A stretch of 64,000 nt of DNA from Pseudolabrys sp. Root1462 (lineage in GTDB: Bacteria; Pseudomonadota; Alphaproteobacteria; Rhizobiales; Xanthobacteraceae): positions 603,151 to 667,150 of the forward strand of contig NZ_LMFS01000001.1 of the NCBI RefSeq assembly GCF_001426945.1. Direction: 5' to 3'. Below, piece after piece: positions 52,974 to 62,624 of the stretch (position 1 is the first letter of the stretch; each line of letters opens with the position of its first letter). The translations under genes and the position numbers were made by a program. The notes under the pieces are model-generated. The model worked only from the letters and a program-made list of their open reading frames with translations. It was not told the DNA's origin and searched no databases.

Positions 52974-53945
52974 CTAGAGCGCGGCTTCCAGCTTGGCGTA
53001 CAGCGGGTTGTCCTTCGAGAACACGTAATCGAGGTCCGCGACCGCGACCGCTTCGGCGCCGCGCTCGCGCAGGAACGACGTCAGCGCATAGACTTCGGCG
53101 GGCGGGCAATGCAGCGTCAGCATGCCCGACGAGGTCGGTCCGCCGAACGGCGTCGCCACCCCGAATTTCGCTTTGGCGTCGTCGACCAGCTTGCCGTCGC
53201 AGGCGGCAAAGCGCGAGCGCACCTCGCGGAAGGCGCGGGCGCGCGCCTGCGCCGCGATGCGGTCGAGGATGACGCGCGCGGTGTCGCGCTGCTCAGCGGT
53301 CCATTCCGCCTTGCGCGAGGCGACGAGATTGGCCTGCGAGCGCAGGATGACGCCGTCATCGACGATCTTCAGCGCATTGGCCGCGAGCGTCGCACCGGTG
53401 GTGGTGATGTCGACGATCAGTTCGGCAGTGCCGGCGGCCGGCGCCCCTTCGGTGGCGCCGGCGCTCTCGACGATGCGATAGTCGATGACGCCGTGCGCGG
53501 AGAAGAACTCGCGCGTCAGGTTGATGTATTTGGTCGCGACCCGCATCTTGCGGCCGTGATGCTGGCGGAAGCCGGTGGCGACGTCGTCGATGTCGGCCAT
53601 GGTGCGGACGTCGATCCAGGCCTGCGGCACGGCGACGATGACATTGGCAAAACCGAAGCCGAGCGGCTCGATGAGCACGACGCGCGCATCGGCATCGGCG
53701 ATCTGCTCGCGGATCAGGTCTTCGCCGGTGACCCCCATGTGGACGCTGCCGGCGGCGAGTTGCGCGGTAATTTCCCCGGCCGAAAGATAGGCGACCTCGA
53801 CGCCGTCGAGTCCGGCCACGGCGCCGCGATAGTCGCGAGCGCCGCGCGGCTTGACCAGTTGCAGTCCGGACCGAGCGAAGAACGCTTCAGCGTTTTCCTG
53901 CAGCCGCCCCTTGGCCGGCACGGCGAGAACGAGCGGCGCGGTCAT
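52974..53945 (-). CDS. hisG: ATP phosphoribosyltransferase HisG
   Basis: First enzyme of histidine synthesis (ATP + PRPP to phosphoribosyl-ATP). A 323-residue chain with [13 protein letters not shown] at the start, the PRPP-binding loop [15 protein letters not shown], and [14 protein letters not shown]. The C-terminal part ([21 protein letters not shown]) may represent a modified regulatory region. It is longer than the short, HisZ-dependent forms of about 220 residues, yet hisZ is adjacent and overlaps it. Alphaproteobacterial HisG of this length with HisZ is usual. The ATG overlaps the hisZ stop by 4 bp. Confidence 0.92.
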   Translation of the reverse strand: MTAPLVLAVPAKGRLQENAEAFFARSGLQLVKPRGARDYRGAVAGLDGVEVAYLSAGEITAQLAAGSVHMGVTGEDLIREQIADADARVVLIEPLGFGFANVIVAVPQAWIDVRTMADIDDVATGFRQHHGRKMRVATKYINLTREFFSAHGVIDYRIVESAGATEGAPAAGTAELIVDITTTGATLAANALKIVDDGVILRSQANLVASRKAEWTAEQRDTARVILDRIAAQARARAFREVRSRFAACDGKLVDDAKAKFGVATPFGGPTSSGMLTLHCPPAEVYALTSFLRERGAEAVAVADLDYVFSKDNPLYAKLEAAL

Positions 53946-55105
53946 TGGCCGCCTCCATAGATGGCGAGGCGTTCGATCCAGACCGAGAAGCCGACGGCCG
54001 GAATTGGCGCGGCGGCGCCCAGCCGCGTCAGCAGCCCGTCATAGCGTCCGCCGGCGACCAGCGGATCGCCGGTGCGACTGGGATCGGTGAGTTCGAAGAC
54101 GAAGCCGGTGTAGTAATCGAAACCGCGACCGAAGGCCGTGGAGAACTGGACGCGCTTCAGGTCGATGTCGCGCGCGGCGAGAAACCCGTTGCGGCTTTCC
54201 AGCAGATCGAGCGCGGGCCCAAGTTCGCCGGCGAGATTGGCATCGGTGGCAAGCGCGCGCAGTTCGGCTGCGGCGTCGTCGGGATCGCCCGCGATGGCGA
54301 GGAAGCGCTCGATCAGGCCGCGCACGTCGCGCGGCAACTTGGTCGAGGCGCCGAGCGCGGATTGCTCGAGGAAGCGGTCGGCGATCTCGGCGACCGAGCG
54401 GCCGCCTACGGCGGTAATGCCGGCGATCGACAAAAGGTCAGTCACCAGTGCATGCGCGCCTTTCGGATCGGAGCCCGCCAGCGCGGCGAGCACGCCCTGA
54501 TACTCCGGACGGCCATTGTTGCCACCGAGCATCAGGCGGTCGAGGTCCTGCGCCAGATTGGTCTTGCGGTTGAAATCCTTGATCAGGCGGCGCTTCCACG
54601 CCGGCGCCAAATCGAGCGCGGCGATCAGCGCGGCGAACAATGCGACGTCGCCGGTGCGGATATCCGGGATGGCAAGACCGTAACTGGCGGTGGTTTCCAG
54701 TCCGAGCGCGAGCATTTCCGCGTCAGCGGCGGCGTGATCGGTCCGGCCGAAACTCTCGATGCCGGCCTGCAGAAATTCTGCCGGGCCGTCGGCGCGGTGA
54801 CGGAAGACGGGGCCGAGATAGGAGAACGAGGCCGGCTGGCCGGCGTTCGCCGATGCGAGGTAATCGCGCGACACCGGGATGGTGAGGTCGGGGCGCAGGC
54901 AGAGTTCGGAGCCGCCGGGCGCCGTGGTCAGAAACATGCGGCGGCGGATGTCCTCGCCGGACAGGTCGAGAAACGGCTCAGCCGGCTGCAGGATCGACGG
55001 CGACACGCGGGCATAGCCGGCGCGCTCATAGGAGGCGACGAGCGCTTCCGCGCGCGCATCCGGGGCACCCGCCCGCAGGCCCAATTGTTCGAGATTCGCG
55101 TCCAT
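53942..55105 (-). CDS. hisZ: ATP phosphoribosyltransferase regulatory subunit HisZ
   Basis: A 387-residue HisRS-like protein without aminoacylation function that binds and regulates HisG. It has the class II synthetase fold with [35 protein letters not shown] and [14 protein letters not shown], plus the ending [19 protein letters not shown]. It lacks the C-terminal anticodon-binding domain of a true HisRS. The start at 55105 is [10 protein letters not shown]; the frame continues 21 bp further. In many alphaproteobacteria hisS is directly upstream, but here it is 2.2 kb away. Confidence 0.9.
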   Translation of the reverse strand: MDANLEQLGLRAGAPDARAEALVASYERAGYARVSPSILQPAEPFLDLSGEDIRRRMFLTTAPGGSELCLRPDLTIPVSRDYLASANAGQPASFSYLGPVFRHRADGPAEFLQAGIESFGRTDHAAADAEMLALGLETTASYGLAIPDIRTGDVALFAALIAALDLAPAWKRRLIKDFNRKTNLAQDLDRLMLGGNNGRPEYQGVLAALAGSDPKGAHALVTDLLSIAGITAVGGRSVAEIADRFLEQSALGASTKLPRDVRGLIERFLAIAGDPDDAAAELRALATDANLAGELGPALDLLESRNGFLAARDIDLKRVQFSTAFGRGFDYYTGFVFELTDPSRTGDPLVAGGRYDGLLTRLGAAAPIPAVGFSVWIERLAIYGGGQ

Positions 55106-55354
55106 TTCCGTCCTGGATCCCACCACGTCGCCGGCCCTTTAGCACGTCAGGTTTAAGGTTTCGACGACGAAAGCCGGCCGCCGTTAACGGTGCGGCTCGG
55201 TAAACGTCTGGTGTCGTTAACAAATTTTCCGCGTTGGTCCGCCTTGGTAATTTTCCGCGGTGCCGGGCCGCTGGCCGGATAAATCGCTGCGTTGTGGGTA
55301 AGAAAATTTCAACGTAAGGCGGCTTCACTGGGTACAGGAGGCCAGTGTGCCGAG

Positions 55355-55843
55355 ATGACCTATGTCGTGGCCCAAGAGGTGGTGGACGCTTTCTACGACG
55401 CTTTCGTGAAGCCGGATGGCGACAAGCTTGCCCAACTGGTTCACGACGACGTCCGCTGGACCACGCGCGGCCCGATCGGTGTCTTGAGCTTCTGCGGTAC
55501 GCATCACGGCAAGTCGCAGGTTCTGGAACTGGCGACCCAGACACTTCCCACTGTGTTCAGCGACATCCGGTTGGTGCGCGAGTCGCTGGTCATCGAAGGC
55601 GACCGCGCCGCGGCCCTGAATTTTCAGACGGCGCGGCGGCGCGCCGACGGTCGCACCATCACTTATCGCTTCGCTCACTTCTTCCGCTTCAAAGACGACA
55701 AAGTGATCGAAACGATCACCATCATCGACAGCTTCAACGCCGCCGAGCAGGTGCTCGGCCATGCGCTGCCGATCGACAGCGCGAGCGCAGTCACGCCGCC
55801 CGACGCTCTGGCGGGCGAAGTCAACGATCTGGTGTTCCTGTGA
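55355..55843 (+). CDS. SnoaL-like / NTF2-fold protein 1
   Basis: A 162-residue protein of the SnoaL-like polyketide-cyclase fold. The N-terminal helix AQEVVDAFYDAFVKPDGDKLA, quoted in part, leads to HDDVRWTTRGPIGV and then FFRFKDDKVIETITIIDSF near the end, which form the curved sheet of the NTF2 fold. The family includes ketosteroid isomerases, limonene-epoxide hydrolases and many proteins of unknown role. A CAGGAGG lies about 13 bp upstream of ATG 55355. The stop overlaps the start of a paralogue (GTGA). No signal peptide, so cytosolic. Confidence 0.84.
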   Translation: MTYVVAQEVVDAFYDAFVKPDGDKLAQLVHDDVRWTTRGPIGVLSFCGTHHGKSQVLELATQTLPTVFSDIRLVRESLVIEGDRAAALNFQTARRRADGRTITYRFAHFFRFKDDKVIETITIIDSFNAAEQVLGHALPIDSASAVTPPDALAGEVNDLVFL

Positions 55844-56325
55844 CGCTGGCGCCCGATGCAACGGAACACGTGGTCGATCGCTCGCTCATCGAGGCCTATT
55901 TCGACGCCTTCGCGGCGCGCGATACCGACACCTTCGCAACTTATCTGCATGACAACGTGCGCTGGATGATCAGCGGGCCGGTGGATGTCATCCCGTATTG
56001 CGGCGTTCATGTCGGCAAGGCCGCGGTCATCGACGTGATGGCGCGCCGGGCCCGCAATGTCCTGAAAGTCAGCAATGTCGTTCGCGAACATTTTCTGGTG
56101 CAGGGCAATCGCGGCGCCGCGCTGACGCGCATGACCGCGACGCTGACGGCGGACGGCCGCATCGTGAGCTACCGCATTGCCAACTTCTTCCGATTTCAGG
56201 ACGGCAAGCTGATCGATAACGTGTCCTTGCTCGACAGTTTCGATGCCGCCGAACAGGTGCTCGGCCATTCCATCGATCTGGATGACGCGCCGCCGCTGGC
56301 GAACGGCAACATCGTCGTTCTCTGA
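55840..56325 (+). CDS. SnoaL-like / NTF2-fold protein 2 (paralogue)
   Basis: A 161-residue paralogue of the preceding gene. The shared pattern is RW...SGPVDVIPYCGVHVGKAAV, then NFFRFQDGKLIDN and DSFDAAEQVLGHSI, the last two nearly identical to the partner. GTG 55840 overlaps the upstream stop by 4 bp, so the two are translationally coupled and may form a heterodimer, as SnoaL proteins are usually dimers. The function is unknown. The frame is confirmed by the paralogy. Confidence 0.84.
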   Translation: MTLAPDATEHVVDRSLIEAYFDAFAARDTDTFATYLHDNVRWMISGPVDVIPYCGVHVGKAAVIDVMARRARNVLKVSNVVREHFLVQGNRGAALTRMTATLTADGRIVSYRIANFFRFQDGKLIDNVSLLDSFDAAEQVLGHSIDLDDAPPLANGNIVVL

Positions 56326-56427
56326 CACTTCGACACTGTGATGGCCGTCACGTCGCGACCGGGCGGCGCTGCGCTAGCATTCGTGCGGGACAAGCGCCGG
56401 TCCCGCCCCATCGATGGGAGATCGAGC

Positions 56428-56955
56428 ATGCGCCATTTGTCCGCTATCGCCGTCGCGCTCTTCGCCGCAGCGCCTGCCATAACAACCGCGCTGGCCCTCG
56501 ATATGCCGACCCGCAAGGCCGGTCTCTGGGAGTTGAAGCTGGACTTCGTCGGCCGCAACCTGCCGGGGCAGACCATGCAGCAATGCGTCGATGCCGCGAC
56601 CGACAAACTGATGAACCAGGCTTTTGGCGGCACCACCAAGGAGGCCTGCAGCCGGCAGGACGTCTCCAACGCCGGCGGCGTCATGACTATCGACAGCGTT
56701 TGCAAGTTCGGTCCCGCCACCGTGACGACGCACTCGACCGTTTCCGGCAGCTTCGACAGCGCCTATTCGGTGGACGTCGAATCCTCGCGCGAGGGCGGCC
56801 CGCCGGTGCCCGGCGGGTCCAGGAATCACACCCGGATCGCGGCGAAATGGCTCGGACCATGCGCCAGCGGCCAGAAGCCGGGCGACATCATCATGGCGAA
56901 CGGCATGAAAATGAATGTGCTCGAAATGGCGCCGCCCGCCGCGCCGCGCCGCTAG
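56428..56955 (+). CDS. DUF3617 family secreted protein
   Basis: A 175-residue protein with a signal peptide (to about residue 24, TALA). The mature part starts DMPTRKAGLWELKLDF, typical of DUF3617. It has QCVDAATDKLMNQ and CSRQDV with several cysteines that can form disulfides, so it is probably periplasmic. A Pro-rich tail ends PPAAPRR. GGGAG with a suitable spacer precedes ATG 56428. It sits between the SnoaL pair and the minus-strand small gene, about 100 bp from the former. Confidence 0.85.
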   Translation: MRHLSAIAVALFAAAPAITTALALDMPTRKAGLWELKLDFVGRNLPGQTMQQCVDAATDKLMNQAFGGTTKEACSRQDVSNAGGVMTIDSVCKFGPATVTTHSTVSGSFDSAYSVDVESSREGGPPVPGGSRNHTRIAAKWLGPCASGQKPGDIIMANGMKMNVLEMAPPAAPRR

Positions 56956-56956
56956 C

Positions 56957-57139
56957 TCAATGGTGCGCGGTTTCGGCAGCGCTTTCGGATTTGGCGGCGC
57001 CGCCGATGTCGTCGCGACCCGCTTTGTCGGGAACGGCTGAAGGCGCGACGGACGGGCTCGTTACGGTGCGCGGCTTCGGCGCCGACCCGGTCTGGCGTTG
57101 CATGGCCATTGGAATGGGATAAGCCCAGCGATCATCCAT
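56957..57139 (-). CDS. Small protein of unknown function
   Basis: A 60-residue frame starting MDDRWAYPIPMAMQRQTG, with a Pro/Ser/Thr-rich middle and an Ala-rich C terminus. I see no signal peptide or helix pattern, so it is probably disordered. The support is a good GGGGAG site with a 7-nt spacer on the minus strand. It lies 135 bp downstream of hisS in the same orientation. Confidence 0.5.
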   Translation of the reverse strand: MDDRWAYPIPMAMQRQTGSAPKPRTVTSPSVAPSAVPDKAGRDDIGGAAKSESAAETAHH

Positions 57140-57274
57140 GGACCGACTCCCCACTTTATTGTTGGTTGGATCGGTGCGGATAATGCGCCGGAACGGGTTT
57201 CGTTCCGCGCGTCGTAACGGATTTCAGTTGCTGCAGCGTTACCGGTTTATGACGCGGTTATGAAATGGCACACG

Positions 57275-58786
57275 TCAGGAAGCGGCGCGCGCCAGCACCT
57301 TGCGCACGGCCTCGACAAGGTCAGCTTCGTTGACCGAAAACTGCGCCTCGGCCTGCTTCTTCAGATAATCCTCGCGGTCGCCAGCATTTTCGGCCGCCAG
57401 TTCGGCGCCGAGGATCAGATCCTTGATGACGACCTGGCCGGCCGCCTTTTCGTCCGAGCCCTGAATGATGGCGCAGGGACTGTTGCGCTTGTCGGCGTAT
57501 TTGAGCTGCTGGCCGACATTGTTCTTCGGATTGCCGAGATAGAGTTCGGCGCGGATATTTGCCTGGCGCAGCGCGGAGACCATTTTCTGGTAATCGGCGA
57601 CACGGTCGCGGTCGAAGATGGTGACGAGAACAGGACCGGGCGCGGGCTTGTTCGACAGTTTGCCGAGCGCGGTCAGCGCGGCCTGTAGCCGCGACACGCC
57701 GATGGAGAAGCCGGTGGCGGGCACCGGCTGGCCCATGAAGCGCGACACGAGGCCGTCGTAGCGGCCACCGCCGCCAACCGAACCGAAGCGGATCGGGCGG
57801 CCCTTTTCGTCCTTCACCTCGAAGGTGAGTTCAACCTCGTAGACCGGGCCGGTGTAATATTCGAGACCGCGGACCACCGACGAGTCGATGCGAACGCGGC
57901 CATCGTCGTAACCGGCGGCGTTGATCAGATCGGCGATGCCGCGCAATTCATTGACGCCGTCGAGGCCGGCATTCGAGCCCGAGACCAGCGCTTCCATCTG
58001 GTCGAGCATTTGCGGCACGTTGTGCGTCTCGACGCGCAGGAAGCCGAGCACGGTGTCGCAGGCTTTCTCGTCGAGACCGGCGCCCTTGGTGAAGTCGCCG
58101 CTGTCGTCCTTGCGGCCGGGGCCGAGGAGGTCGCGCACGCCGTCGAGACCGAGGCGATCGAGCTTGTCGATCGCGCGCAGCACGGTGAGGCGGCGTCCCG
58201 CATTGGCGTCACCGCCGAGGTCGATAGCTTCGAGGATGCCGTCGAGCACCTTGCGATTGGAGACCTTCACCACGTAATCGCCGCGCGGCACGCCGAGCGC
58301 TTCCATTGCATCGGCGGCCATCATGCAGACCTCGGCGTCCGCGGCCATGGTGCCGGCGCCGACCGTGTCAGCGTCGAATTGCATGAACTGGCGAAAGCGG
58401 CCGGGGCCGGGCTTCTCGTTGCGGAACACCCAGCCGAAGCGGTAGCTGCGATAGGGCAGCGCCAGGTGCTGGTAGTTCTCGGCGACGTAGCGCGCCAGCG
58501 GTGCGGTCAGGTCGTAGCGCAGCGACAGCCACTGCTCGTCGTCGTCCTGGAACGAGAACACGCCTTCGTTCGGGCGGTCCTGGTCGGGCAGAAATTTGCC
58601 GAGCGCGTCGGTATATTCGATGGCCGGCGTCTCGACCGGCTCAAAGCCGTAGCGCTCGTACACGCCGCGGATGGTCTCGACCATCATGCGCGTCGCGGCG
58701 ATCTCGGCCGGGCCCCGGTCGGCCAGGCCGCGCGGCAGGCGCGCCTTGAGTTTCTGCGGCTTTTTGCCCGGTTTTGCGTCAGCCAT
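57275..58786 (-). CDS. hisS: Histidyl-tRNA synthetase
   Basis: A 503-residue class II aminoacyl-tRNA synthetase. Motif 2 appears as [20 protein letters not shown]. The histidine-binding part is visible as [12 protein letters not shown], and motif 3 lies in [12 protein letters not shown]. The C-terminal anticodon-binding domain ([21 protein letters not shown] and [14 protein letters not shown]) is intact, which separates it from hisZ. The start at 58786 (MADAKPGKK) matches the family better than the open frame back to 58858. It stands 2.2 kb from hisZ with other genes in between. Confidence 0.96.
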   Translation of the reverse strand: MADAKPGKKPQKLKARLPRGLADRGPAEIAATRMMVETIRGVYERYGFEPVETPAIEYTDALGKFLPDQDRPNEGVFSFQDDDEQWLSLRYDLTAPLARYVAENYQHLALPYRSYRFGWVFRNEKPGPGRFRQFMQFDADTVGAGTMAADAEVCMMAADAMEALGVPRGDYVVKVSNRKVLDGILEAIDLGGDANAGRRLTVLRAIDKLDRLGLDGVRDLLGPGRKDDSGDFTKGAGLDEKACDTVLGFLRVETHNVPQMLDQMEALVSGSNAGLDGVNELRGIADLINAAGYDDGRVRIDSSVVRGLEYYTGPVYEVELTFEVKDEKGRPIRFGSVGGGGRYDGLVSRFMGQPVPATGFSIGVSRLQAALTALGKLSNKPAPGPVLVTIFDRDRVADYQKMVSALRQANIRAELYLGNPKNNVGQQLKYADKRNSPCAIIQGSDEKAAGQVVIKDLILGAELAAENAGDREDYLKKQAEAQFSVNEADLVEAVRKVLARAAS

Positions 58787-58925
58787 ATTTGCTTTGAATA
58801 TCTGGTGGTGAATTTGCGCGGTGGTAGCAGCCGTTTCCCGCTTTGTCATTATCGTCAAAAGCGGATATCTCAGGGGTCTATCCGATCATCCGCCGCCCGG
58901 CGCGGCAGGAAGCGAGTGCACCCCC

Positions 58926-60269
58926 ATGGCCTTGGCCCCGAAAATCGCATCGACCTCCGTCCCCAACGACCTCGAACCCTTCTGGATGCCGTTCACCTCG
59001 AACCGGGCCTTCAAGGCACGGCCGCGTATGGTCGCGAGCGCCAAGGGTATGCATTACTTCACGCCGGAAGGTCGCAAGATCATCGACGCATCGGCCGGCC
59101 TGTGGTGCACCAATGCCGGCCACAACCGCGATTCCATCGTCGCAGCGATCCAGAAGCAGGCGGCCGAGCTCGACTTCTCGCCGACCTTCCAGTTCGGCCA
59201 CCCCAAGGCGTTCGAGCTGGCGAGCCGCATCGCCGCGCTGGCGCCGGGCGATCTCGACCACGTGTTCTTCTGCAACTCCGGTTCGGAAGCCGACGATACC
59301 GCGATGAAGATCGCGCTGGCCTATCATAAGGCCAAGGGCAACGCCTCGCGCGTGCGCTTCATCGGCCGCGAGCGCGGCTATCACGGTGTCGGCTTCGGCG
59401 GCACCTCGATCGGCGGCATGGTCGCCAACCGCAAGCAGTTCGGCACCTTGCTCCCCGGCGTCGATCATCTGCAATCGACCTATAACCGCGCCGAGCAGGC
59501 CTTCTCGGTCGGCGAGCCGGAGTGGGGCGAGCATCTCGCCGACGAGCTCGATCGTTTGGTGGCGCTGCACGATGCCTCGACCATCGCCGCCGTGTTCGTC
59601 GAGCCGGTGGCCGGTTCGACGGCGGTGCTGCCGCCGCCGAAGGGCTATCTCAAGCGCCTGCGCCAGATCTGCGACAAGCACGGCATTCTGCTGGTGTTCG
59701 ACGAAGTGATCACCGGGTACGGCCGTCTCGGTCATGCCTTCGCCGCCGAGCGTTACGGCGTGGTGCCGGACCTCATCTGCTTCGCCAAGGGCATCACCTC
59801 GGGCTCGGTGCCGATGGGCGGCGTGATCGCGCGCAAGGGCATCTACGATGCCTTCATGAACGGACCGGAGCACGTCATCGAACTGTTCCACGGCTACACC
59901 TATTCGGCGCACCCGCTGGCCTGCGCCGCCGGCCTCGCCACGCTCGATCTCTACCGCGACGAAAATCTGTTCGAGCGCGCGCGCAAGCTCGAGCCGGTCT
60001 GGGCCGACGCGGTGATGAGCCTGAAGGGTCTCCCGGGCGTTCTCGACATTCGCGTCGTCGGTCTGATGGCGGGCATCGATCTCGCCAGCAAGCCCGACGC
60101 GGTTGGCAAGCGCGGTTACGACGCGATGGAAAGCGGCTTCCACGACCACGGTATCATGTTCCGCACGTCGGGCGATGCAATCGCCATGAGCCCGCCGCTG
60201 ATCGTCACCGAAGAGCAGATCGACGAAATCATCTCCAAGGTGGCGGCGATCATCAAGCAGGGGGCGTAG
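58926..60269 (+). CDS. Class III aminotransferase (omega-amino acid--pyruvate type)
   Basis: A 447-residue PLP enzyme. Lys288 in FAKGITSG binds the cofactor, the same position as in Pseudomonas omega-amino-acid aminotransferase. Other hallmarks are DASAGLWCTNAGHN, FFCNSGSEADDTAMK, ERGYHGVGFGG and VFDEVITGYGRLG. It transfers an amino group from beta-alanine or a similar omega-amine to pyruvate. ATG 58926. The palindromic element after the stop (60298-60328) may end its transcript. No transporter or dehydrogenase partner is next to it. Confidence 0.93.
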   Translation: MALAPKIASTSVPNDLEPFWMPFTSNRAFKARPRMVASAKGMHYFTPEGRKIIDASAGLWCTNAGHNRDSIVAAIQKQAAELDFSPTFQFGHPKAFELASRIAALAPGDLDHVFFCNSGSEADDTAMKIALAYHKAKGNASRVRFIGRERGYHGVGFGGTSIGGMVANRKQFGTLLPGVDHLQSTYNRAEQAFSVGEPEWGEHLADELDRLVALHDASTIAAVFVEPVAGSTAVLPPPKGYLKRLRQICDKHGILLVFDEVITGYGRLGHAFAAERYGVVPDLICFAKGITSGSVPMGGVIARKGIYDAFMNGPEHVIELFHGYTYSAHPLACAAGLATLDLYRDENLFERARKLEPVWADAVMSLKGLPGVLDIRVVGLMAGIDLASKPDAVGKRGYDAMESGFHDHGIMFRTSGDAIAMSPPLIVTEEQIDEIISKVAAIIKQGA

Positions 60270-60297
60270 CCCTCAGCCGCCTACCAAGGACGTCGTC

Positions 60298-60328
60298 ATG
60301 GCCGGCCTTGTGCCGGCCATTTCGTTTT
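60298..60328 (+). terminator. Palindromic element and likely terminator
   Basis: ATGGCCGGC-CTTGT-GCCGGCCAT (60298-60320) is a perfect 9-bp hairpin followed by TTCGTTTT. It has the same layout as the 39708-39730 element, so it is both a repeat-family member and a plausible terminator. Confidence 0.65.
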
Positions 60329-60384
60329 GGGGATGCCTTGCGGTACGTCAATGCGCCGGCCGGCGCGGCCGGTAGCGTCGCCGC

Positions 60385-61392
60385 ATGCAAATACGGCGCA
60401 TTCTCTTCCTCGCTCTGCTGCTGATCGCGGTCGCCGGCGGTGCTTATTGGTGGCAGGCGAGGGGCATCCCCCAGGTGACGGCGGTCGCCGCCGCGCGCGG
60501 CACCGCGGTCGAGATCGTCTATGCCACCGGCGGCGTCGAGCCGGTGCGCTGGGCCAAGGTGGCCAGCGTCATCCGCGATCGCATCGTCGAAATCTGCGAC
60601 TGCGAGGGCAGGTCGGTCGCCAAGGGCGACGTGCTGGCGCGGCTCGACGACCGCGAAGTGCAGGCGCAGATGAAAGAGCTGCGCGCCCGCGAGGGCTTCC
60701 TCAAGAACGAGATGTCGCGCGTCAGCGCGCTGATCGAACGCGGCGCCGCGACCACGCAGGCCTATGAGCGCGCCGCCATGGATCTGCAACAGGTGCAGGG
60801 CCTCATCTCGGTGCAGCTCGAGCGCATCGCCGATTACACCATCGTCGCGCCGATGGCCGGCGTCGTGCTGCGCCGCGACGGCGAAATCGGCGAGATCGCC
60901 GAGGCCGGACAGATCCTGTTTCGCGTTGGCGTGCCGGCGCCCCTGCAGGTCGTGGCCGAGGTCAACGAAGAGGACATTCCGCGCGTCCAGCTTGGCCAAC
61001 TCGTGCTGCTCCGCACCGATGCGTTTCCCGAACGCCGCCTCGAGGGCAGGATCAGCGAGGTCACGCCGATGGGCGACGTGACCGCCAAGACCTTCCGCAT
61101 CAAGGCGGCGCTGCCGGCCGACACGCCACTGAAGCCGGGCATGAGCGTCGAGGCCAATATCGTTACCCGCGAGAAGGAGAATGCGCTGCTGCTGCCGACC
61201 GATACGGTGCAGGACAATGCGGTGTTCGTGATCGACGGCAGCCGCGCGCGCAGGCGCCCGGTGACGGTCGGCATTCGCGGTACGCGTGCGGTCGAGATCG
61301 TCGCCGGGATCGCGGAAGGCGAGCGGGTCGCCTCACCGGCGCCGGCTGGCCTCAAGGACGGTGCACGTCTGCGTGTGCTCGCCGCGCCATGA
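60385..61392 (+). CDS. HlyD-type periplasmic adaptor (DevB/MacA-like)
   Basis: A 335-residue membrane-fusion protein. A single N-terminal anchor (ILFLALLLIAVAGGAYWW) precedes the lipoyl half-motifs GRSVAKGDVLARLDD and IVAPMAGVVLRRDGEIGE. A short helical hairpin sits between them, and the beta-barrel domain follows. It joins the inner-membrane exporter to an outer-membrane channel. Its stop overlaps the permease start (ATGA). The order adaptor-permease-ATPase is that of DevBCA exporters. No outer-membrane channel gene is present in the window. Confidence 0.92.
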   Translation: MQIRRILFLALLLIAVAGGAYWWQARGIPQVTAVAAARGTAVEIVYATGGVEPVRWAKVASVIRDRIVEICDCEGRSVAKGDVLARLDDREVQAQMKELRAREGFLKNEMSRVSALIERGAATTQAYERAAMDLQQVQGLISVQLERIADYTIVAPMAGVVLRRDGEIGEIAEAGQILFRVGVPAPLQVVAEVNEEDIPRVQLGQLVLLRTDAFPERRLEGRISEVTPMGDVTAKTFRIKAALPADTPLKPGMSVEANIVTREKENALLLPTDTVQDNAVFVIDGSRARRRPVTVGIRGTRAVEIVAGIAEGERVASPAPAGLKDGARLRVLAAP

Positions 61393-62624
61393 ACCTCATC
61401 TTCGACATCGCCTGGACCCATGTGCTGGCTCGCCTGCGGCAGACCGGCGTCGCGATCGCGGGCGTCGCCACCGGCGTCGGCTTTTCCATCATGATGGCGT
61501 CGCTGATGCAGGGCTCGCAGGACGACTTCATCAAGCAGCTCGTCAATGCCATGCCGCATATCACCGTGTCGGACGAGCGCCGCGCCCCGCCGCCGCAGCC
61601 GGCCGAACGCTTCTATGACGCCGCCGAAATCCACAACCTGACGCCGGAGGCGCGCCGGCGCGGAATAAAGAATCCGCTTGCGACCATGGCGGCGCTGGAG
61701 CCGTGGCTGCCCGGCGGCATCGCGCCGACGGTTCGCGTGCAGGCGATCATCCGTTACGCCAGTCACGATGTCGCCACCGCCGTCGTCGCCATTGACCCGC
61801 GACGCGAGGCCTCGGTCTCCGATCTGCCGAAGCAGATGCGCGGCGCGACTCTGGCGGCGCTGTATCGCGCCACGAATGCAATCATCCTCGGCGATCGGCT
61901 GTCGGAGAAGATCGGCGCCCGCATTGGCGCCAACATCACGTTGCAGACCAGCGAAGGCGCGCGGATGAACGCGCAGGTCGTCGGCTTCTTCCATACCGGC
62001 GTGCGCTCCGTCGACGAAAGCACCGCCTATGTCCTGGTCAAGACCGGGCAGATCCTGGCGCAGCAGACCGGGCTGATCAACGAACTGCGCATCCGCCTCG
62101 GCGACCCGATGATCTCGCGCGAGATCGCCGACCGGGTCGAGCGCGAGACCGGCTACAAGTCGGTGTCGTGGCAGGAGGCGCACGAGGATCTCATGTCCTC
62201 GTTCGTCATCCGCAATCTCATCATGTTTACCGTGGTCGGCGCCATTCTGCTGGTGGCGAGCTTCGGCACCTACAACATAATCTCCACTATCACGCACGAG
62301 AAGGCGCGCGATATCGCCATCATGAAGTCGCTGGGCTTGAGCGAATTCACCGTGCGCTCGATTTTCGTTGTCGAGGCTTCCATCATCGGCGTCGCCGGCG
62401 CGGCCGTCGGCTTTGTGCTGGGCTATCTGCTGTGCGTCGGCTTGGGTTCGATCGAAATCAAGAGCCCGTTCCTCGACACCGATCGCTTGCCGCTTGCCTA
62501 CAGCTATGTGCATTACCTGCTGGCGGGCATTGTGGCCTTGCTATCGTCGGTGGTCGCCGGCTATCAGCCGGCGCGCAAGGCGGCGCGTCTGCATCCGGTC
62601 GAAATCATCCGGGGTGCGACATGA
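61389..62624 (+). CDS. FtsX/MacB-type ABC transporter permease (DevC-like)
   Basis: A 411-residue permease with one N-terminal helix, a large periplasmic domain (about residues 45-265) and three C-terminal helices, the layout of MacB/LolCE-type transporters. The C-terminal region includes LVASFGTYNIISTITHEKAR and DIAIMKSLGLSE, which is typical of the family. The periplasmic domain probably contacts the adaptor. Both ends overlap neighbouring genes by 4 bp (ATGA), so the three genes are translationally coupled. Confidence 0.93.
   Translation: MNLIFDIAWTHVLARLRQTGVAIAGVATGVGFSIMMASLMQGSQDDFIKQLVNAMPHITVSDERRAPPPQPAERFYDAAEIHNLTPEARRRGIKNPLATMAALEPWLPGGIAPTVRVQAIIRYASHDVATAVVAIDPRREASVSDLPKQMRGATLAALYRATNAIILGDRLSEKIGARIGANITLQTSEGARMNAQVVGFFHTGVRSVDESTAYVLVKTGQILAQQTGLINELRIRLGDPMISREIADRVERETGYKSVSWQEAHEDLMSSFVIRNLIMFTVVGAILLVASFGTYNIISTITHEKARDIAIMKSLGLSEFTVRSIFVVEASIIGVAGAAVGFVLGYLLCVGLGSIEIKSPFLDTDRLPLAYSYVHYLLAGIVALLSSVVAGYQPARKAARLHPVEIIRGAT

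Noticed and set aside
60834-62513. A minus-strand frame of about 560 codons opposite the exporter genes
   Set aside because: Antisense shadow of the adaptor and permease, with no recognisable domain.
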